From assembly GCF_013618475.1 (NCBI RefSeq), contig NZ_JABJVN010000005.1, positions 127,203 to 191,202 of the forward strand: 64,000 nt of DNA, read 5' to 3'. The stretch comes from Saccharibacillus deserti (GTDB taxonomy: Bacteria; Bacillota; Bacilli; Paenibacillales; Paenibacillaceae). The notes under the pieces were generated by a model, which had not been told where the DNA came from, did no database searches, and worked only from the letters and a program-made list of their open reading frames with translations. The position numbers and the translations under genes are program-made. Shown one piece after another: positions 44,961 to 53,031 of the stretch (the first letter of the stretch is position 1; each line of letters opens with the position of its first letter).

Positions 44961-45434
44961 ATGAAAATTACGCAAATCATCAACGACCATGCGGTGGTCG
45001 CACAGACGGAATATACGGGACAAGCCGGGAATCTATCCGGCTGCACGAAAGCAAGCGGGGAAGCGCGATATTTGCGTGCCGTAATCGAAACCGCATTCGA
45101 TTTGATCGGCCGGCGGTTCGGAGTCGAAGCCGCGGATGTATCGGCGCTCACCTACCGGAGGTTTGCCGAGCATCTGCGGACTACGATTCGCCGGGCGATC
45201 GGGACCGAGCGGCGCGGTTCGGCGGTCGACCCGGCATTGGGCCGGCTGGTCCGCACGCATCTGCCGGATTGTTTCGAATGTGCGGCGGACATCCGGATGG
45301 AACTGGAATGTCTCTGCGGCGCACGGCTGCCGGAAGACGAACTGTTCGATTTGATGCTGCATGTGCATAAGATCGTTTCGAATACGGACAAGCGGATCAG
45401 GCCTGCGGGAACTCACACTTCCCCGAAGGTCTGA
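44961..45434 (+). CDS. short PRD-domain protein with a vestigial CAT start
   Basis: 157-aa protein. The first 15 residues (MKITQIINDHAVVAQ) look like the beginning of the RNA-binding CAT domain of BglG/LicT antiterminators, but the remaining 40 residues of that domain are missing. A single PTS-regulation domain follows (about 35-145), with candidate phosphorylation histidines in RRFAEHLRTT and DLMLHVHKIV. Normal antiterminators have CAT plus two PRDs (about 280 aa). GGAGG lies well placed before the ATG at 44961, so it is expressed as a short protein. It may be a PTS-responsive regulator without RNA binding. PRD call moderate. Its 3' end overlaps the AraC remnant on the other strand. Confidence 0.6.
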   Translation: MKITQIINDHAVVAQTEYTGQAGNLSGCTKASGEARYLRAVIETAFDLIGRRFGVEAADVSALTYRRFAEHLRTTIRRAIGTERRGSAVDPALGRLVRTHLPDCFECAADIRMELECLCGARLPEDELFDLMLHVHKIVSNTDKRIRPAGTHTSPKV

Positions 45435-45715
45435 GGATCGCCGGCAGGCATACGGCGCAGCCGGCGGACATCGCTGAGAGGAGGCAGACCGAACAGTCTG
45501 GCGTATTCCCGGTTGAACTGCGAAGGGCTCTCCTAACCGACACGGAAAGCGGCTTCGGCCGCCTGGACCGGTTCGCTCAGCAGCATCTTTCTCGCTTCCT
45601 GCAGCCGGATCCGTTTCTGGAACTGCAAAGGACTCATGGCGGTGATTGCGCGGAAATAACGATGCAGCGAAGAAGTGCTCATCTTGGCTTCTCCCGCAAG
45701 TTTTTCGATCCGCAG
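45413..45715 (-). pseudogene. AraC-family regulator remnant
   Basis: Only the C-terminal helix-turn-helix part remains: [40 protein letters not shown] and AAFRVG. An in-frame TAG at 45533-45535 then stands where the family has Tyr of VGYESPSQF, after which the frame continues ESPSQFNREYARLFG to a natural stop at 45413. The N-terminal sensor half (about 180 residues) is gone; upstream sequence switches abruptly to an SDR fragment on the other strand. Two independent lesions, so a true pseudogene. Confidence 0.75.
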
Positions 45716-45930
45716 CGGGATCGGCGAGGCGGCGGCACGTCTGCTGGCCGATCGCGGAGCGAAAGTAATGCTCGGGGCCAGACGCACGGTGCGCGAGTAT
45801 CGGCGTATCTCGCTGCCGGCTCGGGCAATCGCCGAAGCGATTCTCTACGCGGTCTCCCAGCCGGAAGGAGTCGACGTCAACGAGCTGACCGTCCGGCCTT
45901 CGAAGGATGCCGCTGAACCCGGCCCGACCG
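45715..45930 (+). pseudogene. short-chain dehydrogenase remnant with internal deletion
   Basis: The frame reads [20 protein letters not shown], the cofactor-binding start of a short-chain dehydrogenase, and a few residues later (junction near 45787-45800) [18 protein letters not shown] and VDVNELTVRP, which is the normal C-terminal end. About 170 middle residues, including the Tyr-x-x-x-Lys active site, are missing, as are the first residues and the stop. Together with the AraC remnant this was probably a divergent regulator-enzyme pair. Confidence 0.75.
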
Positions 45931-45941
45931 CCTTCCGCACG

Positions 45942-45985
45942 CAAAGAACCCCGGGACGAATCTCCATTCGTCCCGGGGTTCTTTG
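45942..45985. terminator. bidirectional terminator
   Basis: CAAAGAACCCCGGGACGAAT with its complement around a short loop, downstream of the chemoreceptor on the minus strand. Confidence 0.7.
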
Positions 45986-46041
45986 TCGTGATGTATGTCA
46001 GGGCAAACGGAGAGGCTGCTCTATGCTCTACTGCCCCGGGA

Positions 46042-47805
46042 TCAACCTTCCGCTTGTTCGTGCCCTTTGGTACGGAACTGGCGGGTGACGGACTGCATGC
46101 CGTCCGCAAGTTCGGCCAGACGCTGGGAGACCGCGTTCAGTTCTCGTGCGGAGCGCTGCTGTTCGTCCGCGCTGGCCGCCACTTCTTCGGTCATGGCCGA
46201 AGTTTGTTCGGTAGCCGCCGCAATATCGTTCATATGCTGTTCTACCTCCCGCCGCACCTCCTGCATATCGCCGGTTCTGCGCTGAAGCTGACCGGCGAGC
46301 CCTTCGACTTGTCCCGAGATATCCAACACTTCGCCAAAAGTTTGCAGACAATCCGAGATCTGCGCTTCCTGTTCCCGGGTCAAGACGCGGTTTACTTCGA
46401 AGTGTCCGTTCATTATGCCCACCTGGTCGACGAAGGAACCGAGAATACGGTCGATTTCCTGAATGGAATCTTTGGACTGCTGGGCGAGCAGTCCCATTTC
46501 TCCGGCGACGACCGCAAATCCTTTGCCGGCTTCTCCCGCCCGCGAAGCTTCGATCGTGGCGTTGAGCGCCAGAATCTGTGTTTGTTTGACGATGGTGTTC
46601 AGCTGTCCGCTGATCGAAGCGGCCAGCTTCGATTTCTGGTCGAGTTCGCTGGACATCGCGGTCAGGTCGTCGGTGCGCCGCGCATTCTCCCGGCTTTTCT
46701 CGAGCAGCACTTCATGTTCGCGGCTGACTTTTACCTGAACACTGCCCAGCTGCTTCGACATGTCGGTAAATCGGAGCACGTACGAACCGACCTCGTCCAT
46801 CATGCCGCCGAGCTGATCGGTCAAACGTACGGCATTCTCCGTTTCTTCCGCCTGCTGCATCGAACCCGAAGCGATCTCCCGAATGGCCCGTGTCAATTCC
46901 TCGGCCTGTTGACCGTTCGTATGGGAAGACTGTTCGATATGGCTGGCCGATTCCACAAGCGTGTCCGAGCCGCTCTTGATCTGTTCGATCATATCCGTGA
47001 TCCGGGAAGTCATATGACCGGTCAGCTGCGCAATATCGCCAAGCTGATCGCCCGTAATCCGGTCGACGGATACGTCGAGGTTGCCTTGGGCAGCTTGTTC
47101 CAGTCCTTCTTTGATTCCGGCGACCTGCTTGAGCAGACGGTTGACCACCCACAGCATAATGAGCATCGAAACGATCAAGGCCGCGGCGAATACCGGGATT
47201 ACGATCAGGTATGCACTCTTGAGGGTCTCCGACGTCACTTGCTCCAGGGTGTTTGCGGCAACGTCGATTCCGAGGTAGCCGATTATGGCATTGTCGGCGC
47301 CGCGGATCGGAGTGAAGGACGAGAACAGCTTGCCCCATTCTTCGCTGTCGACGACCGGTGTGTTGACCGTCAGACCTTTAATCAGATTGCCTTCGACATC
47401 GGCGTCGAATTCGGCTTCCATTCCCAGAGGGCTATATTCTTTGTCGTCCCAAGCCGCTCCGTCGACGGTATATCTCCAGCCGGAGTCGGTCTTGTCGAGC
47501 ATATAGACGTAGAGAACGCCTGATTGCAGGCGAAGGGCGTTCAATTCTTCCCGCAGTTTACGGTAATCTTCCGTCTTTTCACCGTTTTCGTAAACGTTTT
47601 GAATGGCTTCCGATTGGGTGCCGAGCCGCAGTGCCGTGTTCTCGGCCAGCCGCTGCGTATCTTTTTGCATGGTGGAGAGCGCAGCCTGCTCGACCGCCGA
47701 GCGTGTCATTAGCGTGACAAGTATACCGATAATCAAAAGCGGTACCAGGATTACCAGATAGAGTTTCGTGCGTAGCCCATAAAATCTGCGATTCTTTGTG
47801 TTCAA
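46042..47805 (-). CDS. methyl-accepting chemotaxis protein with Cache-type sensor
   Basis: 587-aa chemoreceptor. Membrane segment 1 about 13-33 ([20 protein letters not shown]), an extracellular Cache-like domain about 35-195 ([33 protein letters not shown]), membrane segment 2 about 200-222, HAMP about 222-275 and the signalling domain about 290-570 with tip [20 protein letters not shown] and [11 protein letters not shown]. The TTG start at 47805 follows AAGGAGG with 10 bases spacing; the open frame above it (to 48075) is not coding. A good sigma-D promoter lies 38 bases upstream. Ligand unknown. Confidence 0.92.
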   Translation of the reverse strand: MNTKNRRFYGLRTKLYLVILVPLLIIGILVTLMTRSAVEQAALSTMQKDTQRLAENTALRLGTQSEAIQNVYENGEKTEDYRKLREELNALRLQSGVLYVYMLDKTDSGWRYTVDGAAWDDKEYSPLGMEAEFDADVEGNLIKGLTVNTPVVDSEEWGKLFSSFTPIRGADNAIIGYLGIDVAANTLEQVTSETLKSAYLIVIPVFAAALIVSMLIMLWVVNRLLKQVAGIKEGLEQAAQGNLDVSVDRITGDQLGDIAQLTGHMTSRITDMIEQIKSGSDTLVESASHIEQSSHTNGQQAEELTRAIREIASGSMQQAEETENAVRLTDQLGGMMDEVGSYVLRFTDMSKQLGSVQVKVSREHEVLLEKSRENARRTDDLTAMSSELDQKSKLAASISGQLNTIVKQTQILALNATIEASRAGEAGKGFAVVAGEMGLLAQQSKDSIQEIDRILGSFVDQVGIMNGHFEVNRVLTREQEAQISDCLQTFGEVLDISGQVEGLAGQLQRRTGDMQEVRREVEQHMNDIAAATEQTSAMTEEVAASADEQQRSARELNAVSQRLAELADGMQSVTRQFRTKGHEQAEG

Positions 47806-47842
47806 AATTTCTGTACCTCCTTGATGTTCGTCTGGCTCTTCA

Positions 47843-47869
47843 TTATCGTCGAAAAATGTCGCATTTTTA
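47843..47869 (-). promoter_or_regulatory. sigma-D promoter of chemoreceptor gene
   Basis: Minus-strand TAAA (47866-47869), 15 bases, GACGATAA (47843-47850): seven of eight -10 positions and the whole -35 agree with the sigma-D consensus variant GCCGATAA. Confidence 0.6.
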
Positions 47870-47991
47870 ATAGTTATTCGTAAACAAGTGAAAGAAAATG
47901 AGTAGATGCCCAGCGCCGAAGCGTACGAAAACCGGCAAATGGCCGACAGATCCGTTCCTGCCGCGAATGTCCCTAAGAAAAGGCCCAAACC

Positions 47992-48023
47992 AAAAAAACC
48001 GGTCCGCATGCAGACCGGTTTTT
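47992..48023. terminator. intrinsic terminator
   Basis: AAAAACCGGTC and GACCGGTTTTT arms around an 8-base loop, with an A-run on one side and Ts on the other; ends the PEP mutase-family gene on the minus strand. Confidence 0.8.
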
Positions 48024-48058
48024 GGAAGGATCTGTCCCTGTGCGGCTGCAAAGGACGT

Positions 48059-48898
48059 TTATTCGTCGGCCTCATACAGCGAAGCCGTAGTCCGATGCCG
48101 CCAAAGTTCCGCAGCGGAGCGATCCAGCCAAGCGAACATCTTGTCGGATAACGCGTTGCCGAAGCTGAATCGGCGGACGCCCAGCGTGTGCAGGCGGGAA
48201 GGGGAAGTCAGCCCCGGAAGCGACATGATATTCAGCGGAACCGTGATCGCCGAAGCGGCTGCGGCAATGTCTTCGTCTTTTCCCAGTCCCGGCACGAAAA
48301 TCCCGCTGGCTCCGCTGCCGGCATAAGCTTCGGCCCGGATCAGCGTCTCCTTGAGCGGATCTGCCAAGCCGGAGATCAGATAAGAATCGGTGCGGGCGTT
48401 GAGGAACAATCCCTTGAACCCCCGTGTGTCCAGCGCATGTCGAATCTGTGCCAGCAGTCTGGCCTGTTCGGTGTAATCGCGCAGGCCGACTTGGTCTTTC
48501 GGCGAATCTTCGACATTGAGACCGGCTGCGCCCGCATCGGCCATACGGAGCGCATTGTCGACAATGTCTCCGAACCGCGAAGCGTAACCGGCTTCGATAT
48601 CCGCCGATACCGGAACGTGCAGATGAGCGGTCATATCGCGTACGATCGACACGTGGCGGTCGAAACCGACCTGTTCGCCGTCGCCCGCTCCGATTCCGTC
48701 GGCAATGCCCCGACTGGTCGTTCCGACTGCCGGAAAGCCGGCCCGTTCGAGAGAAAGCGCGGAAGCGGTATCCCAGGCGTTTCCGAGAAACAGGATTTCC
48801 GGTGCGTGATGCAGACGGTTGAATACGGAAATGGCGGACGTGTGCAGATCTGTATTCGCTGCGGCAAACGGGTGTGGAGAGTGGATCGGATCGGTCAT
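48059..48898 (-). CDS. isocitrate lyase/PEP mutase family protein
   Basis: 279-aa TIM-barrel enzyme of the isocitrate lyase/phosphoenolpyruvate mutase superfamily. [40 protein letters not shown] (metal-binding aspartate) and [10 protein letters not shown] are the usual ordered motifs, with NARTDSYL later. The KKCGH loop of true isocitrate lyases is absent, so a carbon-carbon or carbon-phosphorus lyase of another specificity is expected (2-methylisocitrate lyase-like or oxaloacetate hydrolase-like). The ATG at 48898 follows GGAGG. Single gene. Confidence 0.88.
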   Translation of the reverse strand: MTDPIHSPHPFAAANTDLHTSAISVFNRLHHAPEILFLGNAWDTASALSLERAGFPAVGTTSRGIADGIGAGDGEQVGFDRHVSIVRDMTAHLHVPVSADIEAGYASRFGDIVDNALRMADAGAAGLNVEDSPKDQVGLRDYTEQARLLAQIRHALDTRGFKGLFLNARTDSYLISGLADPLKETLIRAEAYAGSGASGIFVPGLGKDEDIAAAASAITVPLNIMSLPGLTSPSRLHTLGVRRFSFGNALSDKMFAWLDRSAAELWRHRTTASLYEADE

Positions 48899-49036
48899 GA
48901 TAATAGCCTCCTGTCGGGTATGGAATCAGTCTACAGGCAGGAGGCGCCATGAAACCTCCTTATTCTTGCCCACAGGGTCCCGGGAAGGAACAGGATGCGA
49001 AGAAGCGGCCCGTGCCGGCGGGGCGCAAGCTGCTTC

Positions 49037-49837
49037 TCAGGCAGGAAGTTTGGAGGCTGCCGATTGAATCGCCGCCGAGATCTGTTTCTCCCAACCGTAA
49101 ATCGTGCGCTGGGAAGCGTGGATCTTCCGCAGTTGGTCGTACATCAGCGTCAGTTCCGCCGCCGCGGTAATCGCATTGCCCTGCTTGACGGCGGAGCGGT
49201 AGCGCTTGTAGGCCGCCGCCCTTGTCTTGTTGCAGGACACGATGGTTTTGTTCTCGGCCGTTACCTGTTTCTTCAGCGCCGCTGCGGGAGCAAGGGCGTC
49301 TTTGACCGTTTTGGCTTTGGCGGCGGCTTGTTTCTTGGCGAAAGCCAGCGCTTCTTGGGCTTTCTTGAGCTCCAGCTTGGCGGCGTCGGCCGAAGGCTTC
49401 AGTTTGTTGCGCTTCAAGTCGAGCAGATCGGCGCTTTTCTTGTCTTTGCGTTTGCGGGCTTCGGCCGCCTGTTTGCCGAGATCGCTGTACTGCCGAATCA
49501 GAGGGGCGTGTTTACCCTTGAGCGCCGTCCATTCGGTATTCAAGCGATCGATCTTGGACTTGTCGATCGCTTTCACGGAAGCGTTGACGCTCTTGAGCCG
49601 TACCGCACTGTCTTTGCGCAGCGTCTGGATCTCCAGCTTCTCGATCTTGTTGGCGGTCTCCAGCGCGGTGTAGCCGTCGTACAGGGCATCGATGCCCGAA
49701 AGCGCCGATGCCCAGGCGCCGGCCGAGGCGCGTCCGGGCGGTGCGGCAAACGGAAAGATCAAGACGAGCGACAGCAGCAGGGCGGTCAAGCGGACGGCAA
49801 AGCGGGATTTCGACGGCGTGAATCGGAAAGCGGACAT
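49037..49837 (-). CDS. secreted coiled-coil protein
   Basis: 266-aa exported protein. Signal peptide about 1-36 (FAVRLTALLLSLVLIFPFAA, cleavage near GRASA). The mature part is nearly all helix and lysine/alanine-rich, with heptads typical of coiled coil (LDLKRNKLKPSADAAKLELK, LAFAKKQAAAKAKTVKDAL). No enzyme or binding motif is recognised; a wall-associated structural role is only a guess. The ATG at 49837 follows AAGGAGC and starts the signal peptide. A terminator-like hairpin sits between promoter and gene, so expression may need antitermination. Confidence 0.75.
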   Translation of the reverse strand: MSAFRFTPSKSRFAVRLTALLLSLVLIFPFAAPPGRASAGAWASALSGIDALYDGYTALETANKIEKLEIQTLRKDSAVRLKSVNASVKAIDKSKIDRLNTEWTALKGKHAPLIRQYSDLGKQAAEARKRKDKKSADLLDLKRNKLKPSADAAKLELKKAQEALAFAKKQAAAKAKTVKDALAPAAALKKQVTAENKTIVSCNKTRAAAYKRYRSAVKQGNAITAAAELTLMYDQLRKIHASQRTIYGWEKQISAAIQSAASKLPA

Positions 49838-49883
49838 AGGGATTTCAGCTCCTTGTATGAGATGGACCGGAACGTGAAAACGC

Positions 49884-49932
49884 AAAAAAGCACCCTGCGG
49901 AAAGGTTCGGAAACCTTGTCCGCAGGGTGCTT
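49884..49932 (-). terminator. terminator-like hairpin in the 5' leader (attenuator)
   Basis: On the minus strand AAGCACCCTGCGGA pairs with TCCGCAGGGTGCTT, and inside it AAGGTT pairs with AACCTT, giving a nearly continuous 20-base stem followed by six Ts. It lies between a promoter (49962-49991) and the coiled-coil gene start (49837), and no other minus-strand gene precedes it. Confidence 0.65.
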
Positions 49933-49961
49933 CCCCGCGCCGTTCATGATCGATTGCGTCC

Positions 49962-49991
49962 ACTATACCACAGCCGAAAAACAAGCGTCAA
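49962..49991 (-). promoter_or_regulatory. sigma-A promoter of the coiled-coil protein gene
   Basis: Minus-strand TTGACG (49986-49991) and TATAGT (49962-49967) with an 18-base spacer. Confidence 0.6.
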
Positions 49992-50153
49992 TCGAAAAAA
50001 CGAACGCATGTTTGAAAACTTCCGCCCCGGTTTCGCCCGGAAGAAACCGCCGCATCCGTCCCCGAAACCGCCGGGATTATGGTACACTGGCTGTCGGAGA
50101 AGGGGATCGCCTTTCCCGACAGCCTACTGCCAGCGATTAAGGAGATATGCCCC

Positions 50154-50912
50154 ATGAAATTGATTTCCTGGAACGTCAACGGTCTTCGGGCCGCCGTCAC
50201 CAAAGGTTTCAACGAATATTTCGAACAGCAGGATGCGGATATTTTCTGCGTGCAGGAGACCAAGCTGCAGGAAGGCCAGATCAAGATCGAGCCGACCCGC
50301 GGCTATCACCAATATTGGAATTATGCGCTCAAGAAAGGGTATTCCGGAACCGCCGTCTTTACCAAAGTCCGTCCGCTGAGCGTGCGCTACGGCATGGAAG
50401 AAGACCGGGAAGACGAAGGCCGGCTGCTGACTTTGGAATACGAATCTTTTTACCTGGTCAATGTCTATACGCCGAATGCCAAGCGCGACCTGACCCGCCT
50501 GCCGTACCGGCTGGAGTGGGAAGACCGCTTCCGCCATTATCTCAAGACGCTGGACGCCGTCAAGCCGGTTCTCGTCTGCGGGGATCTGAACGTCGCGCAC
50601 CGGGAGATCGACCTGAAGAACGCGCGTTCCAATATCGGCAACTCGGGCTTTACGGACGAAGAGCGCGGCAAGATGACCGAGCTGCTGGACGCCGGCTTTA
50701 TCGATACGTTCCGCTACTTCTATCCGGACCGCGAAGGGGTCTACAGCTGGTGGTCGTATATGATGAAGGTACGCGAACGCAATATCGGTTGGCGGATCGA
50801 TTATTTCCTCGCTTCCGAGCGCCTGGCTCCCCGGCTGACCGATGCGCGGATCGACTGCCAGATTCTGGGGAGCGATCATTGTCCGGTCGTGCTGGAAATG
50901 GAAGAGCCGTGA
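50154..50912 (+). CDS. exoA: exodeoxyribonuclease III / AP endonuclease
   Basis: 252-aa DNA-repair nuclease that cuts at abasic sites and trims 3' ends. MKLISWNVNGLRAAVTKGF opens the fold; QETKLQEGQ carries the metal glutamate, VNVYTPNAKRDL the catalytic tyrosine, VCGDLNVAHREID the Asp/Asn pair, and LGSDHCPVVLE the final Asp-His. Length and start match Bacillus ExoA. The ATG at 50154 follows TAAGGAGAT; upstream in-frame starts lack a site. Single gene. Confidence 0.94.
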   Translation: MKLISWNVNGLRAAVTKGFNEYFEQQDADIFCVQETKLQEGQIKIEPTRGYHQYWNYALKKGYSGTAVFTKVRPLSVRYGMEEDREDEGRLLTLEYESFYLVNVYTPNAKRDLTRLPYRLEWEDRFRHYLKTLDAVKPVLVCGDLNVAHREIDLKNARSNIGNSGFTDEERGKMTELLDAGFIDTFRYFYPDREGVYSWWSYMMKVRERNIGWRIDYFLASERLAPRLTDARIDCQILGSDHCPVVLEMEEP

Positions 50913-50943
50913 GCGACAGGGACGATTAACGTCCGAAGACCAA

Positions 50944-50980
50944 GGCCGCCCCGGAAGAACGTTCTTCCCTAGGGGCGGCC
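50944..50980. terminator. strong GC hairpin after exoA
   Basis: GGCCGCCCC and GGGGCGGCC arms with an inner GAAGAAC/GTTCTTC stem. There is no T-run, so it may stabilise the 3' end or need a factor. Confidence 0.5.
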
Positions 50981-51043
50981 GCGGCTTCGCCGGCAGGCAG
51001 GCTTCTTTAATTTGAACAGGCGATCTTTAGTTTTCCCTCTTAA

Positions 51044-51057
51044 TGAAAAGGCTTTCA
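51044..51057 (+). promoter_or_regulatory. cre-like CcpA box before two-component system 2
   Basis: TGAAAAGGCTTTCA is fully palindromic outside its centre and differs at one position from TGWAANCGNTNWCA. It lies 134 bases before the kinase start. Confidence 0.45.
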
Positions 51058-51177
51058 TCGTCTAAGGTAACAAGATGGGGACCTGCGTCGATGGGAGATT
51101 CATGTCCGGTACGAGTGGACAGGCGGCGAACGGAGTGCGAAAATATCGAAAAAAAGGGCAGCGGAGAGGAGCGGGGC

Positions 51178-53031
51178 ATGGATATCCTGGGATTTTACCG
51201 GAGGACGGTCAAAAACAATCTGTTTACCAAAACCATTCTGCTCTTCTCCTTTATCACGATTGTCACGATTATCGCTTTTTCGTATTTTATGTTTGTCTCC
51301 ATGTCCCAGTCGACGGTGCGGCGGGAGCTGGACAACCAGAAAGCGGCGATGTCCGCGATCGACCGGTATATCGGCCTGCGGATCGGCGAAGCGTCTTCGA
51401 TCATGCCCGACCTGTACCGGGATGACGCGCTGTCGCTCGATCTGTCTTATTTCCTCCTGAATCCGTACGCCGACTATGTCCGCTACCGGCTCGACCGGTA
51501 TGCGCAGACGGGGATCGATGCAGCCAATGCCAAATCCTATTTCAAAAACGTACTCGAGAGCCGCCCGGATATCCGGGCGCTCGTACTCTACAGCAGCGAG
51601 CAGCAGGCTTTGTACGCGTATCATCCCGACGGGGAATTTCGGGTAGTGCCGGTCAATGCTTCGCAATCTTATGTGCCCGACGCGATGGCGCTTGAGAACG
51701 CGAACGTCTCGGAGCCCAACGCCTGGGTGAACCGGGCGCTCGGAGGAATCGGGGAAGCCATGTACTCGGTCACGGTGCCGGTCAACGACAAACAAAGCTT
51801 CAAGAATCTCGGGCAGCTCACCGTCTGGTTCGATTCGGGCCGGCTGCATCAGGCGCTTACCGCTTATGAACAGGAATTCAAAGGCGATATTTTCGTCTTG
51901 TCCGCGGACGGCCGGGTACTGTTCGATACGTCGGGCCGTTATTACGGACAGCGTTTTCCGTATGCGCAGCGGCTGGAATCGGTCTACGATGTCAATTCGT
52001 CGGGTCCCGCGCCGGAGAACGGTCTGTATTTCAACAAACTGGCTTCGACCGCCGGCGGCTATACCGTTGCGGGAATCCTGGGCGAGCGGGAGGCCGCGGA
52101 ATCGTACCGGAACCTCCAGCGGACCATTGTGACGATCGGGGCGGTCTGCATCGTATTCGCGATTCTGGTGCCTTCGCTGTTCATTTTCAATTTTGCCAAA
52201 CGGACGAACCGGATCATCCGGCTGACGCAGCGCGTCAAACGCGGAGACCTGAAGACCCGGCTCAAGGATACGAAAGAAGACGAGCTGGGGCAGATTGCAA
52301 GCAGCTTCGACGATATGCTCGACGAGCTGAATCAATATATCGACCGGGTGTACAAAGCGGACATCAAGCAGAAGCATACCGAACTCGCGGCGCTGCAGGC
52401 GAGGGTCAATCCGCATTTTTTGTACAATACGCTCGAAGTGATCCGGATGCGGGCCGTATCGCAGGGGGCCAAAGACGTCGGGGAGATGATCTACAGCCTG
52501 TCCATGCTGTTCAAAAGCTTCGTGCAGCAAAAAGAAAAGCATACGCTCAAAGACGAGCTGGAAGCCTGCCGGTTGTATCTGGAATTGTTCCGTATCCGCT
52601 ACAAAGACCGGCTCGCCTACGATATCCAGGCCGATCCTCAGCTGCTTGATCTCGAAGTGCCGAGATTGTCCGTGCAGCCGATCGTCGAGAATTATATCGT
52701 GCACGGGATCCGCAGCCGCGACGAAGATAACCGCCTTGTGATCTTTGCGGACCGGGAACAAGGAGATATTGCCGTTCGGGTAAGGGACAACGGCCGGGGC
52801 ATTCCGGCCGGCAAGCTGCGCGAGCTGCATGCGGGACTCGGCCGAAGCGGCGAAGAGCCGGAAGGCGGATTCGGACTGCGCAGCGTCCACGAACGGCTGC
52901 GGCTGCTGTACGGGCCGGAGTACGGCATCACGGTGCACAGCGGAGGACAGGGTCAGGGAACGTCGGTAGAAATTCGTTATCCGGATTCGGGGGAGGAGGA
53001 GCGGCATGTACAAAGTATTTCTGGTGGATGA
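51178..53031 (+). CDS. YesM-type sensor histidine kinase (operon 2)
   Basis: 617-aa membrane sensor. Membrane segment 1 about 18-42 (ILLFSFITIVTIIAFSYFMF), an extracellular Cache-like domain about 43-305, membrane segment 2 about 312-335, HAMP about 335-390. The kinase core has the phosphoacceptor His about 414 in ARVNPHFLYNTLEVIRM, the N box PIVENYIVHGIR, and the G boxes RDNGRGIP and GGFGLRSVHERL. The ATG at 51178 follows GGAGAGGAGCGG; the open frame upstream is not used. It overlaps the response regulator by 26 bases. It should sense the glycan imported by the downstream transporter. Confidence 0.92.
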   Translation: MDILGFYRRTVKNNLFTKTILLFSFITIVTIIAFSYFMFVSMSQSTVRRELDNQKAAMSAIDRYIGLRIGEASSIMPDLYRDDALSLDLSYFLLNPYADYVRYRLDRYAQTGIDAANAKSYFKNVLESRPDIRALVLYSSEQQALYAYHPDGEFRVVPVNASQSYVPDAMALENANVSEPNAWVNRALGGIGEAMYSVTVPVNDKQSFKNLGQLTVWFDSGRLHQALTAYEQEFKGDIFVLSADGRVLFDTSGRYYGQRFPYAQRLESVYDVNSSGPAPENGLYFNKLASTAGGYTVAGILGEREAAESYRNLQRTIVTIGAVCIVFAILVPSLFIFNFAKRTNRIIRLTQRVKRGDLKTRLKDTKEDELGQIASSFDDMLDELNQYIDRVYKADIKQKHTELAALQARVNPHFLYNTLEVIRMRAVSQGAKDVGEMIYSLSMLFKSFVQQKEKHTLKDELEACRLYLELFRIRYKDRLAYDIQADPQLLDLEVPRLSVQPIVENYIVHGIRSRDEDNRLVIFADREQGDIAVRVRDNGRGIPAGKLRELHAGLGRSGEEPEGGFGLRSVHERLRLLYGPEYGITVHSGGQGQGTSVEIRYPDSGEEERHVQSISGG

